Source of the DNA: CAYWMQ01 sp964459635
GTDB lineage: Bacteria > Patescibacteriota > Minisyncoccia > Phycocordibacterales > UBA12088
NCBI GenBank assembly: GCA_964459635.1
Contig: CAYWMQ010000018.1
Location: forward strand, 1 to 14,189
Reading direction: 5' to 3'
Length of the DNA: 14,189 nucleotides
In this document: positions 1 through 6,191 of the stretch, piece by piece
Layout: every line of letters begins with the position of its first letter
Numbering within the stretch: the stretch's first letter is position 1
Made by a program: the position numbers and the translations under genes
Notes under the pieces: model-generated
Told to the model about the DNA's origin: nothing
Databases searched by the model: none
The model's input: the letters and a program-made list of their open reading frames with translations, nothing else

Positions 1-10
1 AGGCCTTTCA

Positions 11-173
11 CCCAGCACCTTTTCATGTTACTCACTACGTGCGCGATCCAAGACTCGAACTTGGGACCTCTCCATTATCAGTGGAGTGCTCTAACCACCT
101 GAGCTAATCGCGCACGTAATGAATACGCATGTGCAGTGTACAGCTTGTTCCTGTTTCGTTAAAAGGTGCTGGG
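11..173 (-). other. Inverted repeat enclosing tRNA-Ile, likely tRNA processing stem
   Basis: Positions 11-23 (cccagcacctttt) are the exact reverse complement of 161-173 (aaaaggtgctggg). One G-U and one C-G pair can extend the helix by two more positions. In the minus-strand transcript the arms lie on either side of tRNA-Ile, so the pre-tRNA would sit in the loop of a 13-15 bp helix. Such helices in rRNA operons are usual substrates for RNase III-like trimming. The pairing is seen directly; the processing role is inference. Confidence 0.55.
40..113 (-). tRNA. tRNA-Ile (anticodon GAT)
   Basis: Read on the minus strand, this 74-nt segment folds as a complete cloverleaf. It has a 7-bp acceptor stem (GCGCGAT with ATCGCGC), U8-A9, a 4-bp D stem GCTC/GAGC with a 9-nt D-loop, anticodon stem CTCCA/TGGAG around loop CTGATAA (anticodon GAT), a 5-nt variable loop, and T stem CCAAG/CTTGG with loop TTCGAGT. 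The discriminator base is A and is followed by CGT, so CCA is not encoded and must be added by nucleotidyltransferase. It lies downstream of 16S in the same transcript, where tRNA-Ile(GAT) is typical of a bacterial 16S-23S spacer. No tRNA-Ala is visible before the window edge. Confidence 0.97.
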
Positions 174-177
174 CGTG

Positions 178-261
178 CTTGGGACCTCTCCATTATCAGT
201 GGAGTGCTCGCCTAACCTGCTTGCCCTGCGTAGCCTTGGCGAAGCAGGGAGCTAATCGCGC
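178..261 (-). pseudogene. Truncated, insertion-bearing second copy of tRNA-Ile
   Basis: A 32-nt block at 178-209 is identical to 60-91 of the intact tRNA-Ile (anticodon arm, variable loop and 5' side of the T stem). A second block, 249-261, is identical to 101-113 (5' acceptor strand and D stem). Between them the D-loop is expanded by about 30 nt containing a palindrome. The copy ends after CCCAAG, so the T-loop, the 3' T-stem strand and the 3' acceptor strand are missing and no cloverleaf can form. It is a partial tandem duplication inside the rRNA spacer. Whether the remaining 5' half and anticodon arm have any use is unknown. Confidence 0.8.
216..248. repeat. Small palindromic element inserted in the tRNA-like copy
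   Basis: The inserted piece can fold two ways. One is an outer stem of CCTGCTT-GCC with GGC-GAAGCAGG, which has a single bulge. The other is an inner stem of ccctgc (224-229) with gcaggg (244-249). Palindromes rich in GCTTCGCC/GGCGAAGC resemble dispersed intergenic repeats that I recall from CPR genomes. Only one copy of this exact form is visible here, so its status as a genome-wide repeat is inference. Confidence 0.45.
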
Positions 262-541
262 GTACAGCGCATCGTACCAAAAAAAAGAGCGGACCTCAAC
301 CATCACAGTCAAGGTCCCTGAACTCAGTACAACTACACAATGGTGGTGACTAACCATATAGCTCCGGCCCAGCAGAGACAGGATATCCCCAGACCGAGTA
401 CAAAACCATACGGAAACCATTTGCCCCTGTCCGGCCCTTCCCACTCGTTTACTTCTTCGAACTCGCGCATGGACGTCTCCATAGACTGCTCTATGCCGTA
501 GAGTACCGCAAATTCCGCGCTGTGAAAAGCACGTTATATCA
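262..541 (-). other. 16S-23S spacer, no gene recognised
   Basis: This part of the transcribed spacer lies between the tRNA-like copy and the 16S processing stem. I found no protein-like reading frame and no complete cloverleaf. It contains an A8 run at 278-285 but no convincing terminator. A stretch around 290-375 has loosely tRNA-like pieces, which I did not accept as a gene. Confidence 0.5.
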
Positions 542-568
542 AGGAGAGCATCACTCTCTTTTGTTCCG
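542..568 (-). other. 16S processing stem, 3' strand
   Basis: Positions 555-568 (tctcttttgttccg) are perfectly complementary to 4376-4389 on the other side of the 16S gene. After a symmetric 6-by-6 internal loop, 542-548 (aggagag) pairs with 4396-4402 (ctctcct). The result is 14 + 7 bp of helix closing a loop that contains the whole 16S precursor with both introns, the usual layout of an RNase III-type 16S processing stem. The complementarity is directly visible; the enzyme is inferred. Confidence 0.75.
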
Positions 569-738
569 CCTCATGCGCAGAGTTGCGCGCATGGCTCATT
601 CCTCACGAGACTTTCGTCTCGTGCCGGTCTTTCCCGGCGTCTGGCATGGATATAAGGCTCTCATGCTTACCTTCTTGTCCTCGATCGAGGGACAAGACCG
701 ACCTGTAAGTGTCTCCACTGTCGTGGCGACACGTTCCA
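569..738 (-). other. 16S 3' trailer with three strong hairpins
   Basis: Between the processing stem and the 16S 3' end the transcript can form local hairpins at 604-623 (cacgagac/gtctcgtg, 8 bp, 4-nt loop), 674-696 (cttgtcc/ggacaag, with a self-complementary middle) and 709-732 (gtgtc-t-ccac with gtgg-c-gacac, 4-nt loop, one mismatch). None is followed by a U-run, so they are more likely spacer structure than terminators. No coding potential is apparent. Confidence 0.6.
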
Positions 739-1465
739 GTTGGAATTAATCCACGAGCAGCTTCCGCTACCCGTGCCTTGTTACGACTTACACCCTGTTA
801 CTGAGCTTACCGTAGGCCCGAATGAATCGGGACATCGGGTACTCCCAGCTCCCTTGTGTTGACGGGCGGTGAGTACAAGACTCGAGAACGTATTCACCGC
901 AGTATAGCTGACCTGCGATTACTAGCGATTCCGACTTCATGAGGGCGAGTTGCAGCCCTCAATCCGAACTGAGGATGCTTTTATTAGGATTTGCTCAGGG
1001 TTACCCCGTCGCTTCCCGTTGTAGCACCCATTGTAGCGCGCGTGCCGCCCAAGGCATCAGAGGGCAATACGGACTTGGCGTCATCCCCACCTTCCTCCCA
1101 AAAAGGGCAGTCTTGCCTGACACATGTAACAGACAACAGGGGTTGCGTTCGTTATCCGACTTAACGGTACAATTCAAACCACGAACTGACGACAGCCATG
1201 CAGCACCTGCCTAGCAGTCCGAAGAGGTCCCACGTTTCTGCGGGATTTCAGCTAGGTTTCAAGCCTTGGTGAGGTTCTTCGCTTAGCTACGAATTAAGCC
1301 GCACGCTCCACCGCTTGTGCGAGTCCCCGTCTATTCCTTTGAGTTTTAAGCTTGCGCTCGTACTACCCAGGCGCTTGACTTAACGCGTTAGCTTCGCCTC
1401 GAAGAGGGTCGATACTCCTCAAAGCCAGTCAAGATCGTTTAGGGCGTGGACTACTGGGGTATCTA

Positions 1466-2479
1466 CATTTTGTTACTTCGAAACTCGAAGACCATTCCTG
1501 CCCAATATCAGGTATACGGTTCCCTATGTCGCCATAGGGGTCGGACTATATCATTATCTCAACATTTTTTTCGAAACGTGTCATCGCATAGATTGATGAT
1601 GGATTGCCATAGGACCTCACGAGTAAATCTAGTAGAGCTTGTTTCTCGTACCCATCCCAAAATTTGGATGAATGTGTCACAATCGCTCCAGGCACAAAAC
1701 CAACGGTACGATGAAACAGTTTGATGTCTCTCTCTGTCTCAATTTTGATTTTGCCATCTTGTGCCACTTCTCGAGCGTGTATACCGATTGACGCGAGCAG
1801 TTCCATGTATTGCTTTCGCAATGCGGGATGCGCGCACGCAAGATATACCGTTCGAATAAGCCATATCGTTTGCCTACGAAGGCCATTTCTGTACGCTGGG
1901 TACAAGTGTACGCCACCGTCGCAGCTAAATGCCGCTTGCAAAAACGGTCCTACATTTTTACTTTGCTTCAGTTCTGCTACAGGCAACTCTGCTAAAGGCA
2001 ACGAGCCGTCCTTCCATGCAAGTGTCCGGAACGTACCGTACCTTGCTGTTAGGACATCTCCAACTTCTTTAGAGTCAACAATAGCACGCAACAAGCCGTC
2101 CCTCGTAATATCGATGCGCACCCGTGCATTTGGAAGTCCGAAAACTTCTTTCATGCAATCGCGAAAAAGATACACGAGGATGTGAGACTTGTTGCTGAAA
2201 TACACACGCCAGCTGCGGACACCTTTTGGTGATACGCATCCATCGGTGTACAACAAACCAAGCAACATTGCTACGTTTCTGTTCATTGGTGAGATATTCG
2301 GCATATAGTCTCTGAGGATTCCCGCCAGTGGCGGGTCTTTCCTGCGGATCGTCTGCACTCAAACATTTTTAGGGTTCTTCTTCATGTTACCACAAAGCTG
2401 GCCTAGTTTGAGATACTCAGATATTCCCGCATATAGCCGAATTTGCATTCCGATGTCACCATCGGAGGGGACCAGATCG
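1466..2479 (-). other. Group I intron at 16S position 788 (S788), 1014 nt
   Basis: The 5' exon ends GGGAT (E. coli T788) at 2480 and the 3' exon resumes TAGATACCCC (T789) at 1465. The intron ends in G, as group I introns do. P1 is clear: exon GGGAU pairs with intron GUCCC (2468-2472), with the splice-site U in a U-G wobble. The core shows a GC hairpin likely to be P6 (2321-2335), the R element CCTCAGAGACTA (2306-2317), the S element GATATAGTCC (its P7 strand at 1544-1548 pairs with 2306-2310) and a P9 hairpin with a GCGA tetraloop (1522-1539). A LAGLIDADG endonuclease gene fills the space between the two P7 strands. Boundaries are exact if the E. coli alignment holds. Confidence 0.9.
1546..2304 (-). 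CDS. LAGLIDADG homing endonuclease of the S788 intron
   Basis: This is a single-chain, two-motif LAGLIDADG endonuclease. The first motif, MLLGLLYTDG, is at about residues 13-22 and the second, FLQAAFSCDGG, at about 121-131, each with the acidic metal-binding residue (D) before G. It would cut an intronless 16S allele near position 788 to drive intron homing. The reading frame is open up to an ATG at 2358, but that extension translates the intron's own P6/R core. I therefore chose the ATG at 2304, just after the P7 strand; an ATG at 2286 is also possible. The stop codon TAG lies inside the conserved S element GATATAGTCC. The frame is intact at 252 residues. No Shine-Dalgarno site precedes any candidate start. 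Expression would have to come from the rRNA precursor or the excised intron. Confidence 0.88.
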   Translation of the reverse strand: MPNISPMNRNVAMLLGLLYTDGCVSPKGVRSWRVYFSNKSHILVYLFRDCMKEVFGLPNARVRIDITRDGLLRAIVDSKEVGDVLTARYGTFRTLAWKDGSLPLAELPVAELKQSKNVGPFLQAAFSCDGGVHLYPAYRNGLRRQTIWLIRTVYLACAHPALRKQYMELLASIGIHAREVAQDGKIKIETERDIKLFHRTVGFVPGAIVTHSSKFWDGYEKQALLDLLVRSYGNPSSIYAMTRFEKNVEIMI

Positions 2480-2690
2480 ATCCCATTCGCTACCCACGCT
2501 TTCGTGTCTCAGTGTCAGGAATGAGCCAGTGCACTGCCTTCGCCTTTGGTGTTCCCCATGATATCAACGGATTTCACCCCTACACCATGAGTTCCGTGCA
2601 CCTCTCTCACCCTCTAGTTATACCGTTTCCTCCGCATTCCCGAGGTTGAGCCCCGGTCTTTAACAGAAGACTAATACAACCACCTACACA

Positions 2691-2721
<31 letters not shown>

Positions 2722-2751
2722 CGAGGCTTCCGTATGACCGCTCCTGCTGGC

Positions 2752-3677
2752 CTTTTTGCGACGGGTCAGTTCGACCTGTCTCTCACATTGCTGTGAGGTT
2801 CGGACTATATCATTACCCGTTCCGATGTAACTCGGAGTGTGGGTACTCGGCGTGTAGTCTCTGAGGGGTCAAGTATACAAGAGTTTGGAGGTAATTTGTA
2901 TCGAAAGCAAGGCAAGATGTATGGTTCTACCGTTTGGTAGAAAGCATCTCGTCCTGTACTGCCCACGTAAATCTGTGGATAGCGTTTTCCTCGACACAAT
3001 GACATGTGAAGTGTGGACTGGATACCAAATCGCACAAGAAGCATCTCTTGCAAAAGCACAACCTCATCTTGTGTAAACGAGTCCGTACTGATGCGATACG
3101 CATAATGCGATCTAACCCGATAATCCAGACGACCATCGTCCATAAACCAGACAGCAAGTGTTATTGGCGACGCACACAAATCCTTGATATTTGTTGGTAC
3201 CACTTTTCTTCCATCCCTGTAGAATTGCTTTCGCATTTCCTCCAGATCAAGCCGATAGCGAGTACCGAAATACCATTGCTGTGTGTCGGGTCGTTGCTTG
3301 GGTGTCGTTTTGGTTATGTCAGCAAAGTGCGAGTATAACCAATAGACATACTCCTTTTTTCAGCCGCTTGCTTAACCTGGAGCCGCGTTCCGCGACAACC
3401 GTTAAACTCAAGCGAACCGTCTCCAAGCAACAGGCCAACCAATATATCACGTTGCACCCTGGTTAATGTACCTTCCATTACTCTATTGTAACCGACTTCC
3501 CTGCTGATTGCCTGTTGGGAATCCGATTTCTCGGATCGCAGCCCACAACAGGTTTCCAGCATATAGCCAAGTTCTGCTTTGTACGATTACTCGTACAAGC
3601 CGCACCGGTCATTACAGATTTTAATCCATGTGCTACCTATCCAATGAAGTTGTGTGGTGCTTATGCCACACCCTTTT
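2752..3677 (-). other. Group I intron at 16S position 516 (S516), 926 nt
   Basis: The 5' exon ends TTCCGT (U516) at 3678 and the 3' exon resumes GCCAGCAGG (G517) at 2751. The intron ends in G. Core elements resemble those of the S788 intron: R element with P7 strand tagtc at 2855-2859, S element GATATAGTCC with P7 strand at 2803-2807, and a P9 hairpin CTCACA-GCAA-TGTGAG with a GNRA loop (2782-2797). Near the 5' end, GTGTGG and CCACAC form a hairpin likely to be P2. I could not settle P1; a short pairing of CCGU with GUGG is possible. It carries a LAGLIDADG gene whose C-terminal codons run through the R and S elements. Confidence 0.88.
2805..3478 (-). pseudogene. LAGLIDADG homing endonuclease of the S516 intron, frame broken once
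   Basis: The N-terminal part starts at the ATG at 3478 (MEGTLTRVQRDILVGLLLGD) with the first LAGLIDADG motif, and runs to a stop at 3314. The other part, read in a second frame to 2805, contains the second motif (ITLAVWFMDDG). The frames meet at a run of six A (minus strand; tttttt at 3355-3360). One extra A, or a -1 shift there, gives a continuous 224-residue protein with KQAAEKKEYVYWLYSHFAD across the junction, which is typical of LAGLIDADG 2 family proteins. No other stop or gap is seen, so the break is recent, is a sequencing error, or is bypassed by slippage. The stop codon lies in the S element of the intron core, as in the S788 endonuclease. If active it would cut intronless 16S near position 516. 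Confidence 0.82.
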
Positions 3678-3995
3678 ACGGAATTAGGAGCCTCTTATTC
3701 GTAGGGTAACGTCAAAATTTCCTCCCCTACAAAAGAAGTTTACGACCCGAGGGCCTTCATCCTTCACGCGGCGTCGCTCCGTCAGGCTTTCGCCCATTGC
3801 GGAATATTCTCGGCTGCGGCCTCCCGTAGGAGTATGGGCCGTGTCGCAGTCCCATCGGTGGGGGTCAGGCTCTCACCTCCCCTACACGTCATAGCCTTGG
3901 TAGGCCGTTACCCTACCAACAAGCTGATGTGACGCAGGCCGCTCCCATAGCGATAAATCTTTACTAGTCGCTCCTCGCTGCGCTCGTCGCTATCA

Positions 3996-4082
3996 CGATA
4001 CCAATATACGAATGAGTACGAATGCAACGAATACGCCGCAGCGTCATTCGTGATATTCGTATATATTCGTTGATTAGTATCG
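3996..4082 (-). other. Extra 87-nt hairpin inserted in the 16S V2 region
   Basis: Exon 1 is 86 nt longer than E. coli 1-516, and the excess is accounted for by one long inverted repeat. cgataccaat (3996-4005) pairs with attagtatcg (4073-4082) through one G-U pair. The helix continues inward through three ACGAAT units on one side and their complements on the other, to a GC-rich tip near 4036-4042. The surrounding exon resumes recognisable 16S sequence on both sides. It is AU-rich, unlike the rest of the gene. Confidence 0.75.
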
Positions 4083-4283
4083 AGTTAGTTCCGAGCGAAG
4101 CGAGGAACGACCAGACCATCAGGAATTACCCGACCTTTCGGCCGGCTATGCCTGACTATGGGGTACGTACCTACGTGTTACTACCTCGTTCGCCGGTTGC
4201 CCTTGCGGGCCCCCTTGACTTGCATGCCTTATCCACGCCGCCAGCGTTCACCCTGAGCTAGGATCAAACTCTAACAATAGACC

Positions 4284-4312
4284 GAGCGTACGCGCTTGCG
4301 CACGTAACGCTC
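4284..4312 (-). other. 16S leader hairpin next to the mature 5' end
   Basis: The transcript can fold GAGCGTTACGTGCGC against GCGCGTACGCTC around a 2-nt AA turn, with a small bulge. It lies about five nucleotides upstream of the predicted 16S 5' end and could guide 5'-end maturation. The fold is visible; the role is inference. Confidence 0.5.
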
Positions 4313-4334
4313 GTTTAGGAATCTTTTATTGAGC

Positions 4335-4372
4335 TCCGGTACATGCGCCCACGAGTGTGGTGCAGTACCGGA
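4335..4372 (-). other. 16S leader hairpin, 8-bp closing stem
   Basis: tccggtac (4335-4342) and gtaccgga (4365-4372) are perfect reverse complements. The interior contains a second partly paired segment (ccac/gtgg). It lies in the rRNA leader between the processing-stem strand and the 16S 5' end. No U-run follows, so it does not look like a terminator. Confidence 0.55.
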
Positions 4373-4375
4373 AGA

Positions 4376-4407
4376 CGGAACAAAAGAGAACGTATCTCTC
4401 CTGTTCC
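4376..4407 (-). other. 16S processing stem 5' strand with a competing local hairpin
   Basis: Positions 4376-4389 and 4396-4402 pair with the 16S trailer at 555-568 and 542-548. The same bases can form a local 13-bp hairpin (4377-4389 with 4395-4407, 5-nt loop, two G-U pairs) before the trailer exists. The leader therefore has two exclusive folds, a local one early in transcription and a long-range one after 16S is made. Both pairings are read directly; the switch is inference. Confidence 0.65.
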
Positions 4408-4465
4408 TTAATTTGGCTGTATTGAATTGTCAAAAATCGTGCCGCCCACTTGGACAGTGCTCACT

Positions 4466-4493
4466 AGTATACGGATATGCAAGTCCACGTCAA
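4466..4493 (-). promoter_or_regulatory. rRNA operon promoter
   Basis: On the minus strand TTGACG (-35, 4488-4493) and TATACT (-10, 4466-4471) are separated by 16 nt. Each hexamer matches the sigma-70 consensus at five of six positions. Transcription would start near 4459, giving a leader of about 180 nt before 16S that contains all the leader structures listed. It is the strongest promoter-like signal upstream of 16S and is divergent from the UMP kinase gene. Confidence 0.75.
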
Positions 4494-4567
4494 GCGCTTT
4501 CTGGGGATGCGCCCGCGCGGGTATTCGGCCAGCAAATACGCCATTTTTACTATGTCGTGCTTGCGTG

Positions 4568-4576
4568 TGGTACAGT
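4568..4576 (+). promoter_or_regulatory. Extended -10 element giving a leaderless UMP kinase mRNA
   Basis: TGG followed by TACAGT (4571-4576) forms an extended -10 box. Six nucleotides separate it from the ATG at 4583, which puts the expected transcription start at or within a base or two of the A of the start codon. No good -35 hexamer is present at 16-18 nt. The arrangement matches leaderless promoters and supports the choice of start codon. Confidence 0.45.
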
Positions 4577-4582
4577 AGGTGC

Positions 4583-5278
4583 ATGCCAAACGCACTAAAA
4601 ACAATGGTTATATCGGTGGGAGGATCCCTTATCGTGCCGGACGATATTGACACGTCCTTTTTGAAGAAGCTCAAACGCTTCGTGCTGGATGAGGTGGCAG
4701 AGGGCTGGCGCATCATTATCATCACGGGCGGCGGTAAGACCGCGCGGCGCTACCAAGCTGCGGCCAAGAAAGTCTCTGAGCTTACAGCAGATGACCTGGA
4801 CTGGCTCGGGCTCCATGCTACGCGGCTCAATGGCCATCTCGTGCGGACCGTCTTCCGCGACATCGCGCATCCGGTCATGATAACCAACCCGGACGAGGTC
4901 TTTGATGTACCCAAAGGCGCAAAACTCATCGTGGCGGCTGGCTACCGCCCCGGTGCGTCTACCGACCTGCGTGCGGTCCAGATAGCGGCACATGTCAAGG
5001 CGCGATGTGTCATTAACCTTTCCAATATTGACTACGCGTACACAAGGGACCCGAACAAGTATGCAGATGCACAAAAAATAACCGGCACCACGTGGCCGGA
5101 CTTCCGCGCGCTCCTTCCCGCAGAGTGGGACCCGGGACTCAACTCCCCGTTTGACCCTGTGGCCGCGCGTGAGGCCGAGCGGCTCGGCCTCGAAGTAGCT
5201 ATCATTAACGGAGCCAAGCTCGGTGAGGTGCGCAAGTACCTCAAGGGAGAGAGGTTTGTGGGGACTGCTATTCGGTAG
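4583..5278 (+). CDS. pyrH: UMP kinase, archaeal type (amino acid kinase family)
   Basis: Transfers phosphate from ATP to UMP to make UDP in cytoplasmic pyrimidine nucleotide synthesis. The 231-residue protein has the amino acid kinase fold motifs: N-terminal MVISVGGSLIVP (8-19), ITGGGKTARRY (48-58), DWLGLHATRLN (73-83), the STDLRAVQIA segment (127-136), NLSNIDYAYTRDPN (145-158) and DPGLNSPFDPVAAREAERLG (183-202). GGGKTARRY and the PFDPVAA segment resemble archaeal PyrH more than the usual bacterial form. I chose the ATG at 4583 because a -10 box lies just upstream; ATG 4604 (MVISVGG) would also give a normal archaeal-like start. It is divergent from the rRNA operon, and its last 11 bp overlap the end of the convergent TyrA-like gene. 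Confidence 0.9.
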   Translation: MPNALKTMVISVGGSLIVPDDIDTSFLKKLKRFVLDEVAEGWRIIIITGGGKTARRYQAAAKKVSELTADDLDWLGLHATRLNGHLVRTVFRDIAHPVMITNPDEVFDVPKGAKLIVAAGYRPGASTDLRAVQIAAHVKARCVINLSNIDYAYTRDPNKYADAQKITGTTWPDFRALLPAEWDPGLNSPFDPVAAREAERLGLEVAIINGAKLGEVRKYLKGERFVGTAIR

Positions 5279-6035
5279 TGATCGCACCTAACAGGTCGTG
5301 CACTTCGCGCTCAGCGCGGTCAAAACGCTCAACCACTTCCCTGCAGTACGGATTCCACTCATACACATCCTTAAAAAGCTCGGTGTCGTTGCGTACGCTC
5401 TCGACCGCATCCATGAGAAAGCCGAACGAGACCGTGTCTATGTCGGTGCGCTCAAACCCACCCTTAGCGACGACCTGCGCAACATAGTGCGTGAGGAAAA
5501 GGGTTTCGGCCAGCGCCTTGTCATGCTCGTCTGCGCCCACCCGCACTAGAGACAGACCTGTCTTTTGCACAAGTTGATCAAACACCGTGCGCTCTTTTTC
5601 GGTAAGCGTATCCTCTGCGAGCACAAGTCGAAGCCCTTCAAGTGAACGGCCCTTCTTCAGGTAGCTGTAGGGGCCGAACATGGGGTGTAGCGCGAGGTAC
5701 CGCAGTCCCCCATGTTTGCGCAAGAGTTCCACGGTGTACTTTTTCACTGTGGCGACATCCACCACAAGCGTGCTCGGCCCAACTAAAGGCAGCAGATCGT
5801 TGAGGACCGCTTCGTACGCACGAATAGGCACGCAAACAATTACGACATGTGCCGCAGCGACTTCAGCAAGTGGGCGGAACAGTTCATCCTCGGGCCGTGA
5901 GCGCGCGTACACGACAACGTGTGCCTCTGGCACGTAGTGACGCGCCAGCTCGTGTACGAACTGACCGAAGGAGCCGTAGCCGATGATTCCTATGGAGGTT
6001 TTAGGTTGCAGGTTAGAGGTTATTGGTGCGGACAT
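5268..6035 (-). CDS. TyrA-like prephenate/arogenate dehydrogenase
   Basis: NAD(P)-dependent dehydrogenase of the TyrA family. The 255-residue protein has a Rossmann dinucleotide-binding motif GYGSFG at 19-24 and the family signature HPMFGP at 117-122, with VVDVATVKK (91-99) before it and a helical C-terminal part. These features match the family that decarboxylates prephenate or arogenate in tyrosine synthesis. No other aromatic amino acid gene is in the window, so the actual substrate is open. The ATG at 6035 (MSAPITSNLQ) precedes the Rossmann strand at a normal distance. An ATG at 6161 would add 42 residues that do not resemble the family. The gene is last on the minus-strand run, 156 bp after the kinase gene, and converges on pyrH with an 11-bp overlap. 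Confidence 0.8.
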   Translation of the reverse strand: MSAPITSNLQPKTSIGIIGYGSFGQFVHELARHYVPEAHVVVYARSRPEDELFRPLAEVAAAHVVIVCVPIRAYEAVLNDLLPLVGPSTLVVDVATVKKYTVELLRKHGGLRYLALHPMFGPYSYLKKGRSLEGLRLVLAEDTLTEKERTVFDQLVQKTGLSLVRVGADEHDKALAETLFLTHYVAQVVAKGGFERTDIDTVSFGFLMDAVESVRNDTELFKDVYEWNPYCREVVERFDRAEREVHDLLGAITTE

Positions 6036-6191
6036 AGTGAAAGCGGCTGCGTAAGTAAGATCGTATGGGAATCCCCCTACGCTTGCTAGCTTCGGCGGGA
6101 CACGTGCGTATGGGAATGGGGGCGGACGAAGCGTGCGCGAACCCCGCAGATCTTCCTGCATGACGGCAGGCGAGGCCTGTCTATGAAATAG

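Noticed and set aside
290..380. A tRNA-like stretch (GGGCCGGAGCTATATGGTTAG on the minus strand)
   Set aside because: It begins like a tRNA, but acceptor, anticodon and T stems cannot be paired into a cloverleaf. At most it is a decayed relic.
119..1724. Several reading frames within the spacer and 16S exon 3, on both strands
   Set aside because: They overlap the rRNA and its spacer, have no recognisable protein features, and are chance open frames.
4405..4433. A perfect TTGACA (4428-4433, minus strand) as a second rRNA promoter
   Set aside because: No acceptable -10 hexamer lies 16-18 nt downstream (TAAGGA at best). The promoter at 4466-4493 is better on both hexamers.
4577..4582. AGGTG before pyrH as a Shine-Dalgarno site
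   Set aside because: It is one base from the ATG, too close to position the ribosome, and the 16S tail lacks the complementary CACCU.
6062..6117. An 11-bp direct repeat cgtatgggaat (6062-6072 and 6107-6117) upstream of the TyrA-like gene
   Set aside because: There are only two copies, 45 bp apart, with no associated promoter or gene boundary. Nothing supports an operator or attachment site.
6036..6161. N-terminal extension of the TyrA-like gene to the ATG at 6161
   Set aside because: The 42 added residues are proline- and arginine-rich and precede a complete Rossmann start. They look like translated intergenic DNA.
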